Source of the DNA: Aptenodytes patagonicus
Lineage: Eukaryota > Chordata > Aves > Sphenisciformes > Spheniscidae
Reading direction: 5' to 3'
NCBI RefSeq assembly: GCF_965638725.1
Contig: NC_134957.1
Span: 22,530,101 to 22,594,100 of the forward strand
DNA length: 64,000 nucleotides
The notes beneath the pieces are model-generated. The model was not told the DNA's origin, made no database searches, and worked only from the letters and a program-made list of their open reading frames with translations. A program made the position numbers and the translations under genes. This document shows, piece by piece, positions 22,586-36,700 of this stretch (position 1 is its first letter; every line of letters starts with the position of its first letter).

Positions 22586-25250
22586 AAGTCTTCACTTATA
22601 TTCATGATCCAAGTCTGTGAATCAGAGCCGCTGTGATCAGAATAACAAGAAGGCTGGCTCCCTGCTCCACATCCACATCCACACCCGCAGGCACGAGGGG
22701 GTGCGCGCACCCGCAGGCACCCGCACGCACCCATGCACGCACCCGCCCCGCCGTTCATTCATGAGCTCTCCCGCCACCCCGACGCACCTCCCCAAGGTCG
22801 GGGCCCTCCGCACCTGCGTTTTGCGGATGCAGCTTGGGCGCCAGCCAGGCCCCGGCGGCTCGCAAAGGCAGCCGGGCAAGGTTTATTTTTACCGCTTGTG
22901 CCGAGGGATGCGGGGATCTGAAGGGAGGGGGGCTGATCCGGCGTGGCATCGCTCGGCTGCCCCGCTCTTCAAGGGCAATGCCCAGGGACGGCAGCACCAG
23001 TCCCCTTGCAGCCCCAGGAGCCGGCAGCTGGGGGTCCTCGGGGGGCCCCGTATAACCAGGCTGGGGCAGATGCATCCCCCCGCGGGGGAGACATCGCACC
23101 CCAGAGCCTTTGCCCCGCACGGGCTTCCCTCCAGCCGGTGTAAAAGCTGGGATGAGGAGGATCAACACCTGGGAGCTTCGCGTGGGCTGCTCAGCCCGGC
23201 ACCCGCCCTCCAGCGTGGGGGAACCTGCCCAAGGCCAGGGGGTGTGGGAGGTCTGTCCCCCCTCCGGCACCACAGAACCCACCCACCCCCACGGCTTCCT
23301 TCCCAACTATTTGGGAAAGGATCTGCCTGGAAAGGAACAAATCCCAAAGACACGATTATTTTTCCAGCCACAAATGGCTCCATGATTCAGAGAGGGAGCA
23401 GGATCTTCAAAGCAGGGATGCTCAGCTCCCGGATCGGCAATGTTTCAGCTACACCTTCTCCCCCCTTTCCTACTGGTTTCATAACACTCCAGCTTTACTC
23501 CTTCATCCCCCACTCTCTTCCAGGCTGTAGCTATGCAGTGCAGCAAGCTCGATGCCGGGAAGGATTTCCAGCTCCTGATGTGCAAAGATATTTAGGTGAA
23601 TATCGGTGGTTTTGGCTGAACCCAATCGTCCCAGTTAGGAGCATCAGGGTTCTTAATCAGGCCAAGCCCCGTCCCAGGGGACTTGAATCGTCATCTACCT
23701 GGGCCGCCAGCCGCGTGACTGAGCGCCGTTGTGTGCCGAGTGACATGAGCAGCACGAAAAGGGGCGGAGGAAATCTGAGCGAAGAGCTGAATGAATTCGC
23801 TCCCGCTCCCAGTAATTACGCACCGCCTGGGAAAGGGGAGGCGGGTGAGGAGCTTTGATTGACTCCCATCGGCAGCAGCCTCTGCCAGGAGGTGGGTGCA
23901 GAAGACGGGCTGGACTGAGCTGTTGCGGCAGAGGGGATGTGACGGCCGTGCGAGGTGCTCTGCAGGGACACAGCTCACCCAGGGCCCCCAGGCTGAGATG
24001 ACTGCGGGCAGCTTCAGCCCAGCCAGGCTGACGGGCCACGAGCAACCACAGGTCTGAGCAGGGACAGCCCTGCTGTCACTGCCAGATCTGCCGGGGGCTG
24101 CCGAATCCCCTACCCGGCAGAGGGGAGGCTGCTGCAGCTCCGGGCCCCCAGGTCCAGCTGGCGGTGAGGCTGAGCAGGGATGGGCACGCGCAGACGCGGT
24201 GTGCATCCCTCCAGTAAGTGCCTTCAGACCCCCAGTTGCCCCAGTCTGGCCCTTGGATCCTCTCATCTGTAGCTGCCTCTTGCACAGACACGCACACCCC
24301 AGTGGGTCTCAGCTGATCCCAAACCCCGTGGTCTTGCTGGCGGTTGGCTCGGACCTCCCGCTCCCTTCAGCATCCAACCCCTCCTGCAGTCTCACTCACA
24401 GAGACAGACTCAAACACCCGGGTCTCTCGGTTGACCCCCAGGCTCCACGGTGGCCCCAGTAGGCCCAAAGCACCCTGCTGCCTCCCTTCCCCACCTTCAG
24501 TTCCTCCCCTCAACGTCCCACCGCAAGTTTGGCGCAATCCCAGGTTGCTTTCCCCGCGTCCCGCAGCAAGTACCAGACCCCGCAGGTATTATCCCCCTCC
24601 ACTCGAGAGGTGCCCCCTTTCCATGCGCTCATGACAATGGACTTCGCACCCAGCAGTCGGGGCTGCCTGCCCCCCTGCGACAGCCCGGGGAGGAGCGGCT
24701 CCGCATCTCCGATGAGGTTTTTTTGGGGTTTCACCGCCTGGCTGTGCTCCCCCCGCGTGCAAAGGGGTGCGCCGGGCTGGCGGCACGCCGGGAAGCACTG
24801 GCAGAAACCTGAAGCTTTTCCTCTTCTCCATCGTGCCGCAGCCGGGCCTCTGCCCGGATCCTGCAGGCAGCCGAACCTCAGCAGCTGAAACGCTGCTGCT
24901 GCTGCCCCACTGCACAAACCAGCCCCGCACCTGAGTATCGTGGCCCCGGGGCTGGCCGGTGGAGACTGCATCCCCAGGGAGGGTCTCTCCTCCGGGTGGC
25001 AACATGGGCTGAAAGAGGTCTCAGGGCTGTGCCGACACATCTCCAGCCTCCTCTGCCTCTGGTCCCATGCCGAGGAGGACATAAACCATCCGATGTGCCG
25101 GCCACACAACTGTGTACCCAATTATTTCCCTGTTAGCTGGGAGCCATTTTAGGATGCCCCTAGACCTTCTCAGCGGTGCTGGTGCCTGCGCTGGGCACTG
25201 TGTGGCAGTGGAGGGGCTGCCAGGATTCGGCAGCTACACAGGGGCCGGCA

Positions 25251-25272
25251 TGTCTGTCTGTCTGTCTGTCTG
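25251..25272. repeat. (TGTC)n tetranucleotide microsatellite
   Basis: Five and a half units of TGTC. Confidence 0.9.
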
Positions 25273-27751
25273 AAAGGGGAAATTGTCTGTGCCGGAGCAG
25301 CCGGGGCTGCTGGGGCACCCCAAGTGTTTCGGGGTTTCCTTAAGGCACCGAGTGACAAAAATGACATTCCCTGGCCATTTTTCAACCAAGGCACGCCGCC
25401 TCCAGAGCTGCCCCAAATGCAAGCGGTGTTGCATCTGTGAGGATGCACCACCGCACATCATATTTGTAACATTAGAGCATCTGCCTTTTATAGTTGCATT
25501 ATAATGTCCTGAGCTCCCTGGGTGTCTGCAAGAACATTCTGACAATATATTAAGTATGCTTTATCTATATTCAAATTACAGACTCAATAGCGAGGAGTAA
25601 AAATCAAAGCTAATCAAAGTCACCAGCAAAAGCCTGGCGCTGTAATCACACAGCGAGAGGCCACCAGCCTCACCTGGGAACGCCGTTCGGCAAGGAGAAG
25701 GCTTTCCCTTGTCATTTCCCATCTTCATTTCTCATCTTCCTCCTTGGCTTTTGGCCCTTGGGAAGAAGATCAGTGCTAAACACCACGCACGGTCCTCCCC
25801 CGGCACTGCCCTGCAGGGATGCGGGGTGCTGCCAACCCACAGCAGGGCTTGACCTGGGTCTCATCCTGCCCTAGAAACTGGGCTTTTTTGGTTAAAAATC
25901 AAGTGGCCGGCAACGTGGCTGCCTGGCGGGCAGGAGATGAACTTGGGAGCCGCTGAATCTCTATCCCTGTCTCTGACTTGCTTCATTGCAGCTATTTCTA
26001 TAGCCAGGTCTTCGTGGTGATTAGGTGGCCCTAAGAGGGAGCTAACGAACGCCTGGGTGGGTTACGGGGTGGCGGTCGGTAATGACCTGGCCGTCCAAGG
26101 CAGAGCCCACTGGTAACCAAAGTTTGCACAAGGGCTGCTGTTTAACAGACATAACGGGTGGTACAGAGCTCACCAAGAGGAATAACTACGATGCCAAGAA
26201 TCTGCAACAGCGGACGAACTGGCAGCATTTTCGCCACTGTGTGTTGGTTTTGCAAACAGCAACCGAAATGCCCTGAAAACCACAGGCAACCGAGCCAGCG
26301 GGCAGCTGCGTTTAGTTCCCCTGGGCTACGCGGCGAGCCCCACGCCATCGCCGACGGCTGGTAATGCCGGGGGCTTCCGCAGGCACTGGCCCGGCTCCGC
26401 GGCCATGCGGGGAGCCCATCTGGGCATCCTCAGCTATCCATCATGGGCTGTAATAAAACCATACCTAAGGCACATTTGATAAAATAGATGTGATTCAATT
26501 CTCCATCATTTTTGTCTCTAAAAGCATTAAAATCAGCTTTATTTCTTTTCCTTGGGGAAACATCGTTACCTCCCTGCATCACACGAGCTTTTCCCACCCT
26601 GGCTCCGGCTCCTGCCAGAGCATCCCGTGGCCGAGCCCGCAAACCCGTGAGCGCATTGCCTTGAAACCCCCCAAGGCAGGACTGCAAAGCCGCACTGCTG
26701 GAAATTCATCCCCGTATTTATACCGGCATCTTTTCCGCAGCGAGCGGATGCAGCCTTATTTCAGTGCCTCTGTTGTTCCCTATTACTCCAACGGTGCTTG
26801 AAGAGCTATAAGGAGGAAAAGCGCAGCTATAATTAGCAGTGCTGACTAACCAGGGTGGCAAACAAGCGCGCTGCGCCCACCAGCCTCCCCAAAACGGGGT
26901 CATCGGGGCCCTCGCACCGCTGGAGAGCGCGTGAAGTCCTACATTCAAAGGCTTTGCATAATCTTTGTGGCTACGGGGTGGAAATGAGGCCATTTTCTCG
27001 CCGCTGCTGCCGTCGGAGAGCGGGGACTTCTCCCGGCGCTGCTTCGGCTGCTGTGCTCCAGCCTCCCAGCCCGGCAGGAGGAAGGACCAGGGCTCCGTGA
27101 TGGGTTTGGGGGTTGAGGTGCTGATGTCAAACCCAGGCAGTGGAGGAGGTGGAGGCAGGCAGGCAGGAGTCCGGCTTATAAAATCATCCGGCTCTGTTGA
27201 AAAACAGTTGATTTGGCTGAAAAACCTCTCTCACGGGTAGCTGGAATGGACCCGTTCGAGGGCCCAGCTTGCAGAAGTGACTTCTGCCATCCTGCCTGCA
27301 ACAGCACCGTTGCAACCTGACTTTTACCTCTTGGAGAGCTACGGATGGATGGTTGGCTTTTGCAGCACCAGGGAACACAGGTCCCAGCCTGCCCTGTGCT
27401 GCAGAGATGTTGCGAGACCTTCCCGCACCAAAATGAAGTATCTCTGGGTTGTCTGGTGTGGGGATGGTGGGGACGCAGTGTCTCACCGCACGGTGGCAAT
27501 TAGACATCCAGCTGCTGTGAATGCTCACCCAGCTAGCGGCAGCCTCAGAGGGGTGCGGGCACCAAGGGGACGCGGGGCGGTTCGCAGCAGGGACACTGTA
27601 CCCCAGCTCGCACATCAGCAGGTTTGGCCCGGGAGGCTGTTGGGGTTCCCATCGTTGGGGCCGGGCTCAGCCACGCTCTGGCAGCAGGTCCGGGCTCCCA
27701 GGGACAGCCCTGCTCGAGGACTGCCTGCGTCCCTTCATCCCGCTGGCGCCT

Positions 27752-27863
27752 GCGCGGGGACAGGACCCCATTGCCCCGTGCGCAGAGACAGGACCCCACC
27801 GGTGCATGCACGGGGTAAGGACTCAAACGGCACGTGCACGGGGACAAGCCCCCCAGGGCGGAT
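27752..27863. repeat. 28-bp minisatellite, 4 copies
   Basis: Units start at 27752, 27780, 27808 and 27836 with exact 28-bp spacing, each opening GCGCGGGGACAGGAC or a close variant (GCACGGGGACAAG). Divergence between copies is moderate, so the array is not recent. Confidence 0.75.
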
Positions 27864-30800
27864 GAGCGGGGGCAATGCCAAGCTGTGCCAGGAGGGAAGG
27901 AGCAGCCCTGTGTGATTTGAAGGCTTGCTCTGACTTCTCCTCCCGATTCCCACCAAACACTCAGGCCAAACCAGGGGGAGGATTTTTTCCTCCTTCCTTC
28001 GGCGGTATCATTCCCACCTCCATGATTTTGCTCCAAGTCCTCAAGCTCCACCGCTTTCCTGAGCCAGAGGAACACGTTTTGAAGCACCTTTGCTGGCACG
28101 CACCGTGTCACCATATGTCAGCTCAGCTCTGGCGGGCAGGGCTTCTGGGGCAAGGTGTTTTTGCTGCAATAAAGGGCTTTTGCACTGTATTTTCCTCCTT
28201 CTCCCAGGCTGCATTTGGTGCTCTGGCTGGCTACCTCATCAGGAGTGACTGTGTTTCCCCTACGCTGCGATTCACCAAGCCGTAGGGAACACTGGGAGCA
28301 TGCAGGATGCAAGGCAAAATATTAAGGCAAATGATTGTGATAATTAATAATTAACAATAACCTAATTTACCTGACACGGCACAGAGGTAAGGAAGGTTTT
28401 TTGTGGCTTTGGAAGGGGCAAAATAAGAAAGATTCTTTAAAAAAAAGAAACCCCGGAGTCTTTCTGCAGCTGAGCGCAGGGCTGCCTTCCCTCCCTGCTG
28501 GTCTCTCGGCCACCTGCTGCCACCAGCGTGACCTTTCCAAAGCCAGGCTTGGAGCGAGCTGCTCCAGAGGAGCTCGGTCGCTGCGCCCGCGCTGGGCCCA
28601 TCGTAACCCCTGAACCCCGGCAGGGACGCAGGTCTGAGGACCGGGAAGGTCCCAGGTCCATGAAGAAAAGCCGTCGGCTGCCCTGCAGCCGGCGATACAT
28701 CAGCGCCGAAAGAAATCTGCAGCCACCGCGTGCTGGCGGGGATGGATTTGTTGCTCCATTGCAAGCGCTAAACCCCCATGCTGATCCCTCCCGAAGCGCC
28801 GGCACGGGGGGGTGTTAGGCAGCCCACCCAGCGGGGAAAAGCCCCCCGCGGCAGCGCTCAAAGGACCTCCAGCCTCTCCAGTTCCTTTCCCGCTGGGCAG
28901 GAAGGACGTCGGGTTTCATAAAACCCGGGGAACAAGTTCTCAGCTTTGAAGTCGAGCAAAAGGCAGCTCTGACACCCCCTCGCCCAAGCACAGCCGGTCC
29001 TCTCTATTTATTGATTTTAACTCTGGCTTCTGACATTTAAACAGGATCCTATGTGGAGTCACGGCGCCGGGCTCCCCCCTGAGCATCTCCCGAGCACAGG
29101 CACATTCCCTGGAGTTAGCCTGAGGATCTCATTGCCCGGATCCAGAGCCCTGGTCTGAAATGTGGGGTGGGCTAGGACTTTGTCAGAAAAAGGTCACAGC
29201 TGCTCGCTGGTAAGTGAAATAACTCGCGTAAAGCAAGCGCTTGGCTTGGAAAAAATTCAGCTTGAGTTAGGGAGAGTTATAACCGAGTAAAGCCAAGTGC
29301 TGGGAGCCGCCAGGAGCAGCCCCATGGGCTCACGTGAGATGCTGCCTCCCCCCGCCCTCCCGCTGCCTGCGTGCCCGAGCCGGAGTCTGGTGGGGCCCAA
29401 AAAGAGCTAAAAATGCCCAGCTGCCCCTAAAATTATTAGTAACAGAAACAACACGGAAAAGGCGGACTTCAGCCCCCTGCATACAACAGGCTGGGTCGCT
29501 CGTCCAGCTCAGAGCACAGGCGTGAAGTCCTCGCCCCATCAATATGCGGGCGATGCTATTTCTGCCTATGAATATTTCAGTAGGAGCGGTGAAGCTTCCT
29601 GGCTTTCCCCGGGCGCGGGGTGACGTTTGCAGGCAGCACCGCTGCAGGCCACGGCCGCTGCGGGCGCCGGGCTTGCCAGCAACCTGGGTCTCATCCCAAC
29701 CTTCAGCCCGAGCCCTATGCACCCGGATTTTGGGCATATGGAGGCATTTTTCCCGCCCTGGGCATGGCGTTTTCTCCTTCAGCACCACTGCCCAGGGCTG
29801 CGTCTCAGTAGGGGGAATTTTCCCAGGATAAAAGAGACATTTCCAGGAGCGCAAACGCCAAGCTGGAGCGAATTGCTGCTAAGTATACTGGGAATCTGCC
29901 TTCTCCATCCTCCAGGCTGGGGTTTAAACCAGGAAAGTCCTCTATTCCCAAGGGATTTCCCTTTGCCCTGGGGACTTTACCCCAGAGCTGCGCTGTGCCT
30001 CTCCCTGCAGCAATGCTGGAGGTCGCTTGGCTGGGAAACATCGTCCCCCCAAGATTCCCACAGCCGAATTTACAGCAGTAAGACACTTGGCAGAGGGAGT
30101 GAGAAAGTAGAAAACTAGCAGTGGGGAAAGACCCTCCAAATACTTTAAACCTGCCAAATCTGAAGGGATTGGGGAGGTCTCGGTGGGAGTTCCTGGGAGC
30201 GGAGCAGCAGTTCCCCTGGCATGTGCAGAAGAACGATGCACGGCGCGGACAGAAGCAGGGTGCGTGGCACAGGTCATGCTTGGCCCCAGGGACGCGTCAC
30301 CCCATGCTCAGCTAGGACTGAGCCTGTGGGTCCCACATGCCGCAGGCAGCCCTGGCACCGGCACCGGCTGGCTGCCCACCGCGGCTCCTGCTTCCCACCG
30401 CCGGCAGAGAGCTGCAGGGGATTTACACTTCGCAGTGCAGAGACTGTTTGCATCCGATCTGCCTTTATTTACCACCTGGGAGTCCCCAAGCAGGGTGAGG
30501 GCGGCGGGACGGCTGGGGAGGATGAAACACGGGACTGCACCTTCCCATCCAGTTTTGAGCTATATTTCCCTTATTTTTTTAAATTCTTTTCTCCCAAAAG
30601 GTCAGCTCTCTTGTCAGAGCTAGATGTCACGATCACCTTCCCTGATATCAGTGTAATCGTGTTTGTTGAGTCACTTGTTTAACGGGAAGAGGCTGCTGGT
30701 TGCTATAGGGACGGCAGCAGAGGGGAGAGGATCCCTTCGTTACCCTAATGACTGCTTGTGACAGAGAAAACGCAACCCCAAACAACTCCAGGCCAAACTC

Positions 30801-33641
30801 CCCTTCATCATAACTTTCGGACAGTTTGATATGCCGGGCTCTTTCCCCAGCCGCGGGGCTGCAGGGATGCCTGGGCAGGTCCCTGAGCGGGGGACAAGCT
30901 CGAGTCTGGGGACATCACGGGGCTGGGAGGTGGCGGGGACCGGGGGGGGATACGGGTGAGCGCGGTGCTCGATGTCGGGCTTGGGCACCATGGGGAAACT
31001 GGGAGCCGCAGGGGCTGCAGGGGTGAGGGAAGGAGACACCCATGAGCTCCCTGCCACCGGCTCGTTAAATACCCATCCCTCCTTAAGCTGTTTCTCTATA
31101 TCCCAGGAAAAACTGTGGCTCCCGGGAGTGCCAGGGCTGATCCCTTTGCAAGGCGGCCGGTGTCCTGGTTTGCAAAGGTGAGACGCTGGCAGCGCCGGGG
31201 GAGCTGCGGCTGTTTGTCACCTTTGGAAACGAGGCCACCGGGTCACGGAGTCCAGCCGCCAAGGTCGCCAGGACCCATCCTCTCCCGGCTCGGTGTTTGC
31301 CAACCTTTCTCCCCGCTGGGTGTCATCGCCATGGGGCATCCCTGTCCCGCAGTCGGGCACCTCCCAGGGGCACCCGCTTGGTCCCTTCATCCTTTGCTAC
31401 ACCTTCTCTCCCATGCCAGACGGGGGGATTTATTCCCCAATCCGGTCCCGGAGGAGGCTCCCGGCCACTTCTACAGGGGACGGGGGGGGGAATTCTGCCA
31501 GGTCCATTCCTGCAGACTCCCACCGCTGTCAGTAACCCCCCACCGTCTGCACGATGCTCGGCAGAGGCACCGCTCTCCCCTGGGACACCCCCTGCTTTCC
31601 CAGCTCTTCATTAGGGAACCGCTAATTACCACCATAGTGTTCATCGATGCCGTTTCACCACAATGCTCTCGTTTTGTGTAAACGGGCTATATTTAGCTCC
31701 GCTGCTCCTGCCGGGGATGCAGCTTTCCCGCTCACACTTCTTCCTCTGGATCAGGAGAATTTGGTGCCTCTTGATGGTGGGGAGGAGAGAGGGGAGAAAC
31801 CTCCAGCCTTCAGCCGTGCTCCTCAAAAAGGTTCGTACTTGCTCTCTGCCGCAGGAGTGGGGTTTGAAAAGCTCCTTAATGGGCTCCCAGCAGCCCTGGG
31901 TTTCAGAAAGGAACATCCTTTCCCCTTCACAAATCCCACCGTGAAAAATAAAAGGTGGGAAAAATAAAAGGAGAATAGCACCGGGGGAGACCCGAACCTC
32001 CTGGGTACCGGCCGGCCTGTCGCCTCTTTGGCAGGCAGCGCTCGAGACATTGCAGAAGAGCACGTTTTTGGGTGCTCTGATGCCACGGTTGCATCGACAG
32101 CGATGGGGAAGGCTCTCTCCTGCCATCTCTGTGCTCTCCAAGCAGCCGTGGCCCCATCAAGCCCGACCCCACAAGCTCCCCAAGCATTTTGGGAGTTATT
32201 CATGCTGGCAACTCCGTGCCCTTGGAGGGGGAGTTACTGGGCCATTGCCCCCTCTGCTCCATCGGCTGCTTGGCACAAGCCTGGTGGGTCCCATGGCTTT
32301 CCTCCATGCAAGAAAACCTCTAACACAGCTGATCCTGGAGCAGCTCCGGGGATGGGGACATCGGGGGGAGCGGCTGTCACCGGAGGAGATGCAATGGAGA
32401 AAAAAAGCATTTGGTAAAGCGATGGCTTCATGGGCGCAGCAACGTGGCTCTGCGCTTCGAGCACTCCAGCCCTCTCTGCCCGACCCATCTCACCCCCGGG
32501 TGCAACATGGGGATCAGCGCAGGCACCCATATTTTGCTGTCGTCCTTGGCGCGCTGGTCCGTGTTGGCGCTGGCTCTGGCTTTGGGCAGAGACCCCAAAC
32601 CCTGTGCAGCCGCTGCGGGGGCTTGCTGGGGCCCCCACCCTCACCAGGTCCCGCCGTGCTGCTTCCCAAGCGGTGGCTCTCAGCCTCTCTGTTTGTTTGC
32701 AAACAGGCTGCTGGGGACGGCAGCATGTGCTCAGCTGCAGCATGACTCACGCGTGGCTCGGCGGCTCGGGGACCCGGAGATGCTGCTGGTGCGATACCGC
32801 CGCGAGTGCCTGGGAGAGGGGATGGGCGCAGCTCCGCTTCCTCCGGGGCTCAGCGGGGAGCTGGGTCTGGCCGTCCCTGCCCGCAATGCCCAGCCTGGGC
32901 ATGACAGCCCCGCACGGGGGGACACCCATCCCACCTGCACCAAGTGATGGGGGTACGAGGGGCAAACCTGGGACATCCCCATTGCTCGGGAGACACCCCT
33001 TTCCTCCCGCACTTGCTGCCTCTGACCCAGCAGAGGCAACCAGGAGGTATTAAGGAGGCAGGAAGAAGCTCAACTGGCATCACGGCTGTGCAGCAGCCTG
33101 GAGCCCATGATTTATTTATTTCCAGGCACAGTTTATGCGGGTGAAAACTGCTGCAGAGATGAAGTTTTCATCTCTCCCCAGCGGAGAGCAAGGGCTGGGA
33201 GCGAGCTGCAGAACCGCAGGCAGTGGTGCTGGGCACCCCGCAGCACCCAGCACCCAGCACCGACAGCCCCGGTGAGGTTTGTCCTCATGAAACCCACACG
33301 GGGCATCGCAGGGCGGCCACGTGCCAGAGCAGCTACCTGCTGTCTCAACTGCAGAAACCAGTGTCAAGGTCATTATTATGTTTTATGCACTACATGTACC
33401 TTAGTGCTACACGCAACCCCCCTGCAATGTTTTCAGACACCTCGGGGAGGAGGATGCAGGTGAATCCCCTTAACTCAGCCCAGTGCGGTGCCACTCCTGC
33501 ATCCATGCTCCTCCTCTGCAGACCCCACTGTCCCCAGGGCTGGCAGGGCTGCTGCAGCCAAAACCGCCCCAGAGAGCCCAAGCCTCTGTCCTTTGGGAAG
33601 GGATTGGTGGTTCCCCATCTGCTTCATGGGGTGTCTCTCCC

Positions 33642-33793
33642 CAAATCTGCCTCGTTGCGTGCCTGAGTCCCTCAAATCCTGCCCTGTTGGGTCCCTGCAT
33701 CCCAAATCCCACCTTGTTGAGTCCCAACCCCCCAGATCCCACCTCAGCGAGTCCCTGACCCTCAAATCCTGCCTCGCTGGGTCTCTGCACCCC
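33642..33793. repeat. 30-bp minisatellite, about 5 copies
   Basis: Units start at 33674, 33704, 33734 and 33764 with exact 30-bp spacing (AAATCCTGCC...GGGTCCCTGCATCCC), preceded by a less exact copy from 33642. The period is a multiple of three, so ORFs through it show a 10-residue repeat, which is not evidence of coding. Confidence 0.8.
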
Positions 33794-36700
33794 AAGGCCC
33801 ATGACCCCAGAGGGGACAGCCATGCCCACATCCCCCTCTGTCCAACGGGGAGGGGGAGATGCTATATGGCCATGCAACTAAACGATCATTTTAAAGCCCG
33901 GTGCGTAATTAAATCTGATCCAAAATCCCCCAGCTCAGGATCATCTGCGGCCAAGTGGCTATTTCAGCAAGGCAAAAAAAATCCCCCTCCTTTCCCCATC
34001 AGGTGTTTCTTGAGATGCACAAGAGGCAAAATAGCTTCTTTAAATAGCCGAGCACAAGAGGCAGTTTGCAGAGGTGGAAGCAAGAGGCAGCCGTGCTCCC
34101 GCTCCTGCTGCGGCTCTGAAGGTCAGCCCCACACACAGCCTGCCCCGGCTTCACGCCAGGATACCGCGGGCAAGCGAGCAGAGGGCTATTTTTAGCCGCT
34201 TGGCTTTTTAAGAAAACAAAACCCCATCCAGGAAAAACACCGCTGATACATTGGGAAAAATAAACCCAGCCCCGATCCTGGTCCTTAGGAGCAGCCCGTG
34301 CCCTCCGGGGAGCATCCCCGCACCCTCCTGCACTCACAGACACTGCGCTGGGGTTGGGGACTGGACCCCCCACCCCGGCTTACTGCAAATTTAGAGAGAC
34401 ATAGGGGATTTCGTCCCAAGGCACAGATTGTTTGGATTGCCTGTCTCTGTTTAACTGGAAATAGGGAAGTGAATGCTCTGACCGGGGTCAGAGCTGCTAC
34501 TCGGTGCACAGTCCGGGTGCTAGACGGATGCTGTGGCATTAACCGGTGCCTCAGCTAAAACCTTGAGTGAGTGCGGAAGGGGAGGGGAAGCGGATGGCAG
34601 CGAGGGTTTGTTTGCGGAGCACCCATGAAAGGTGGGGCCAAGGCTGCCCCGCGAGCCCGGGGCACGGCAGGAGCCCCACCACGGCAGCCTGGCTCAGCCC
34701 CTTGGGGCTCTTTCGGATTCGGAGCCGGGGCTGGACACCCACCTGGAAGCTCGGGCCTGTCCCTCTGCCGGTCTGGCAGCCACGGTAGAAGCACCCCAAG
34801 ACGTCCCGCCGTTGGGCTGCCCGCAAGCACCTTCCTCCCTGCCGCTGCACTTACACGACCAGGCAAAACCAGGGGCATATTTTTTCCCCTTAATTACAGT
34901 ATTTTCATCCTCGAAACCTTTCAAGGCGAGCGTGACCCTGGTGCCCGCAGCAGCACATGGAGTGTGACACAGTCCCGGTACCAAGTCCTCACCTTCCCCG
35001 TGTCCTGCAGTGGGATGGGTGCTGGCCCCTGCTGCCCAGCCATGGGGGACAGGAGGGAGCATCTTAGGAGAAATGTCCCCAAAACAGGGTGTTTTGGCTA
35101 CCCGAGATGCCCCGGCAAGGGACAAAACCCTGGTGGGGGAGCAGGGCTGTGTCTGGGCAGTGCAACCTGCTCAGCAGGATAAGTAAAAGAGAGTTAATCA
35201 CAAGAAGAGCCGGCTGGACGTCCCCCAGCCGGACCATCCAGCTCATCCCTGCATCTACTGCTCCTGACTCACCGGCAGCTCCGCGACGGCTGCCGACAGC
35301 TTTTGAGAGAGCCCCAAGTTACGCTGCAGCGAGGGCAACAGGAGAAAAAGACAATGCCCGGCTTCTCCCGGCACCCGAGGAAGAGGTGATGCCACTCGAG
35401 CGGTGCGGGGGAAGGCAGCAGCCCACGGTGCCGACTCAGGGAGCGTTGGCTGCCGAGGGGGCGAGCGGCAGTTTAAATCCATCAAAGACGTACAAGTCGA
35501 AGGGAGACCTCCCTAAACGCTTCCCACCAGGCTCGGAGGAAAATCAGGGTGGAAATGGATGGGATGAAACCCAGAGCAAGATGGCATTAATCATTCCTAA
35601 ACCTACAGCGGCGAGATGGAGAAGGGGTCTGCGGGCCAGGAGAGCGGCTGCTCAGTGATTTTGGGGCATCCCAGCTGCTCGCACGAGCGCTCGGAGGAGA
35701 GCCAGCTCCCTCCCAGCAAGATTCACCAGCCTGGTGTGTTATTTTTTTCCAGTGCCAAGATATAATTAGTGCCAGTTCTTCAGGAGCTGTCACTCACCGT
35801 CATGCAACGTTTGCTTTTCTTAGGAATATGACTAACTGGCAAATGATTAAACACGCTCAGGGAAGGAGGAGAGGGAAGTGAATTTTTTTTTTCCTCCCTG
35901 GGAAGAAAAAAAAAAAACCCGACAACTTCAGGAGCCACTTTGCGGGCCCCGAGAGCGGAATAAACTTTGACGGTGCTCGAGGAGGGATGCGTGAGCCACC
36001 CACCAGTCACGCTGTGTGGCCCGCGGCTCCTCCCAGCACAAGGGTGCTCGGAGCCACGGCCGGGGTGGTGGGAGTCACCGAGATGCTCGTAACCACGGCT
36101 GCTCTGCAGGGACGCGACCACAACAAAAAGTCAAGCCACCTTCCTGCCAACCTCCTATTTTTCCCTTCCCGTTTCCCCCGTCGCTCGCACCTACAGATGG
36201 TGCTGCAGAGGATGCTCTTGTTTGCGCTCCCTCCCAGCAGAGCCCTTTTAACACAGCGGGTTTCTCGAAGCTCATCTCCTTGCCAGCGTTGCTTCGAGGA
36301 AGGATGCCTCTCCCGGGGACCGAAGGCGGCACCGCTGTAATTACTGCCCTTTAGCTGCGACCCGCGGCCCGCGCTGCAGCCGAGAGCTGAGCTGTGGCCT
36401 CCGGAGAGCCCGAAATTGGATCCCGCTCTTTCAGATGGGTTATTTCGGAGAGGTTTTATGTTTTGTTGGAAAATATTTTTAGAAGAAGATAATGCAGTTG
36501 CCAGCTCTCACGGGAATCCGTCTGTCCCCGAGTCATTGCTGTTGAAGCACTTGGCTCAAACTGTGGAGAAACAGCGGGGAGAAACTGGTTTTCCTAAATC
36601 CAGTAACCTCCTCCTGTTGGGGGACGAATGGGAAACTCTGGCAAAACCAAAGCGTGGCCTTTCTGCCGGGCCTGAGGCTAAAGAAACTGAGAGGTCCCAA

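Larger units (their letters stand above)
19150..23250. other. CpG island spanning GPR12 and its promoter
   Basis: Very GC-rich with dense CpG, covering the GPR12 coding exon, its 5' UTR and about 1.3 kb upstream. It contains C12 at 21955-21966 and G16 at 22265-22280 either side of the promoter. Long overlapping ORFs here on both strands come from the composition. Confidence 0.8.

Noticed and set aside
22617..23858. 413-codon plus-strand ORF upstream of GPR12
   Set aside because: Lies in the CpG island; no domain, repeats or splice context; amino-acid mix matches the base composition.
33470..33877. Minus-strand ORF with a 10-residue repeat
   Set aside because: Explained by the 30-bp minisatellite; not a protein repeat family.
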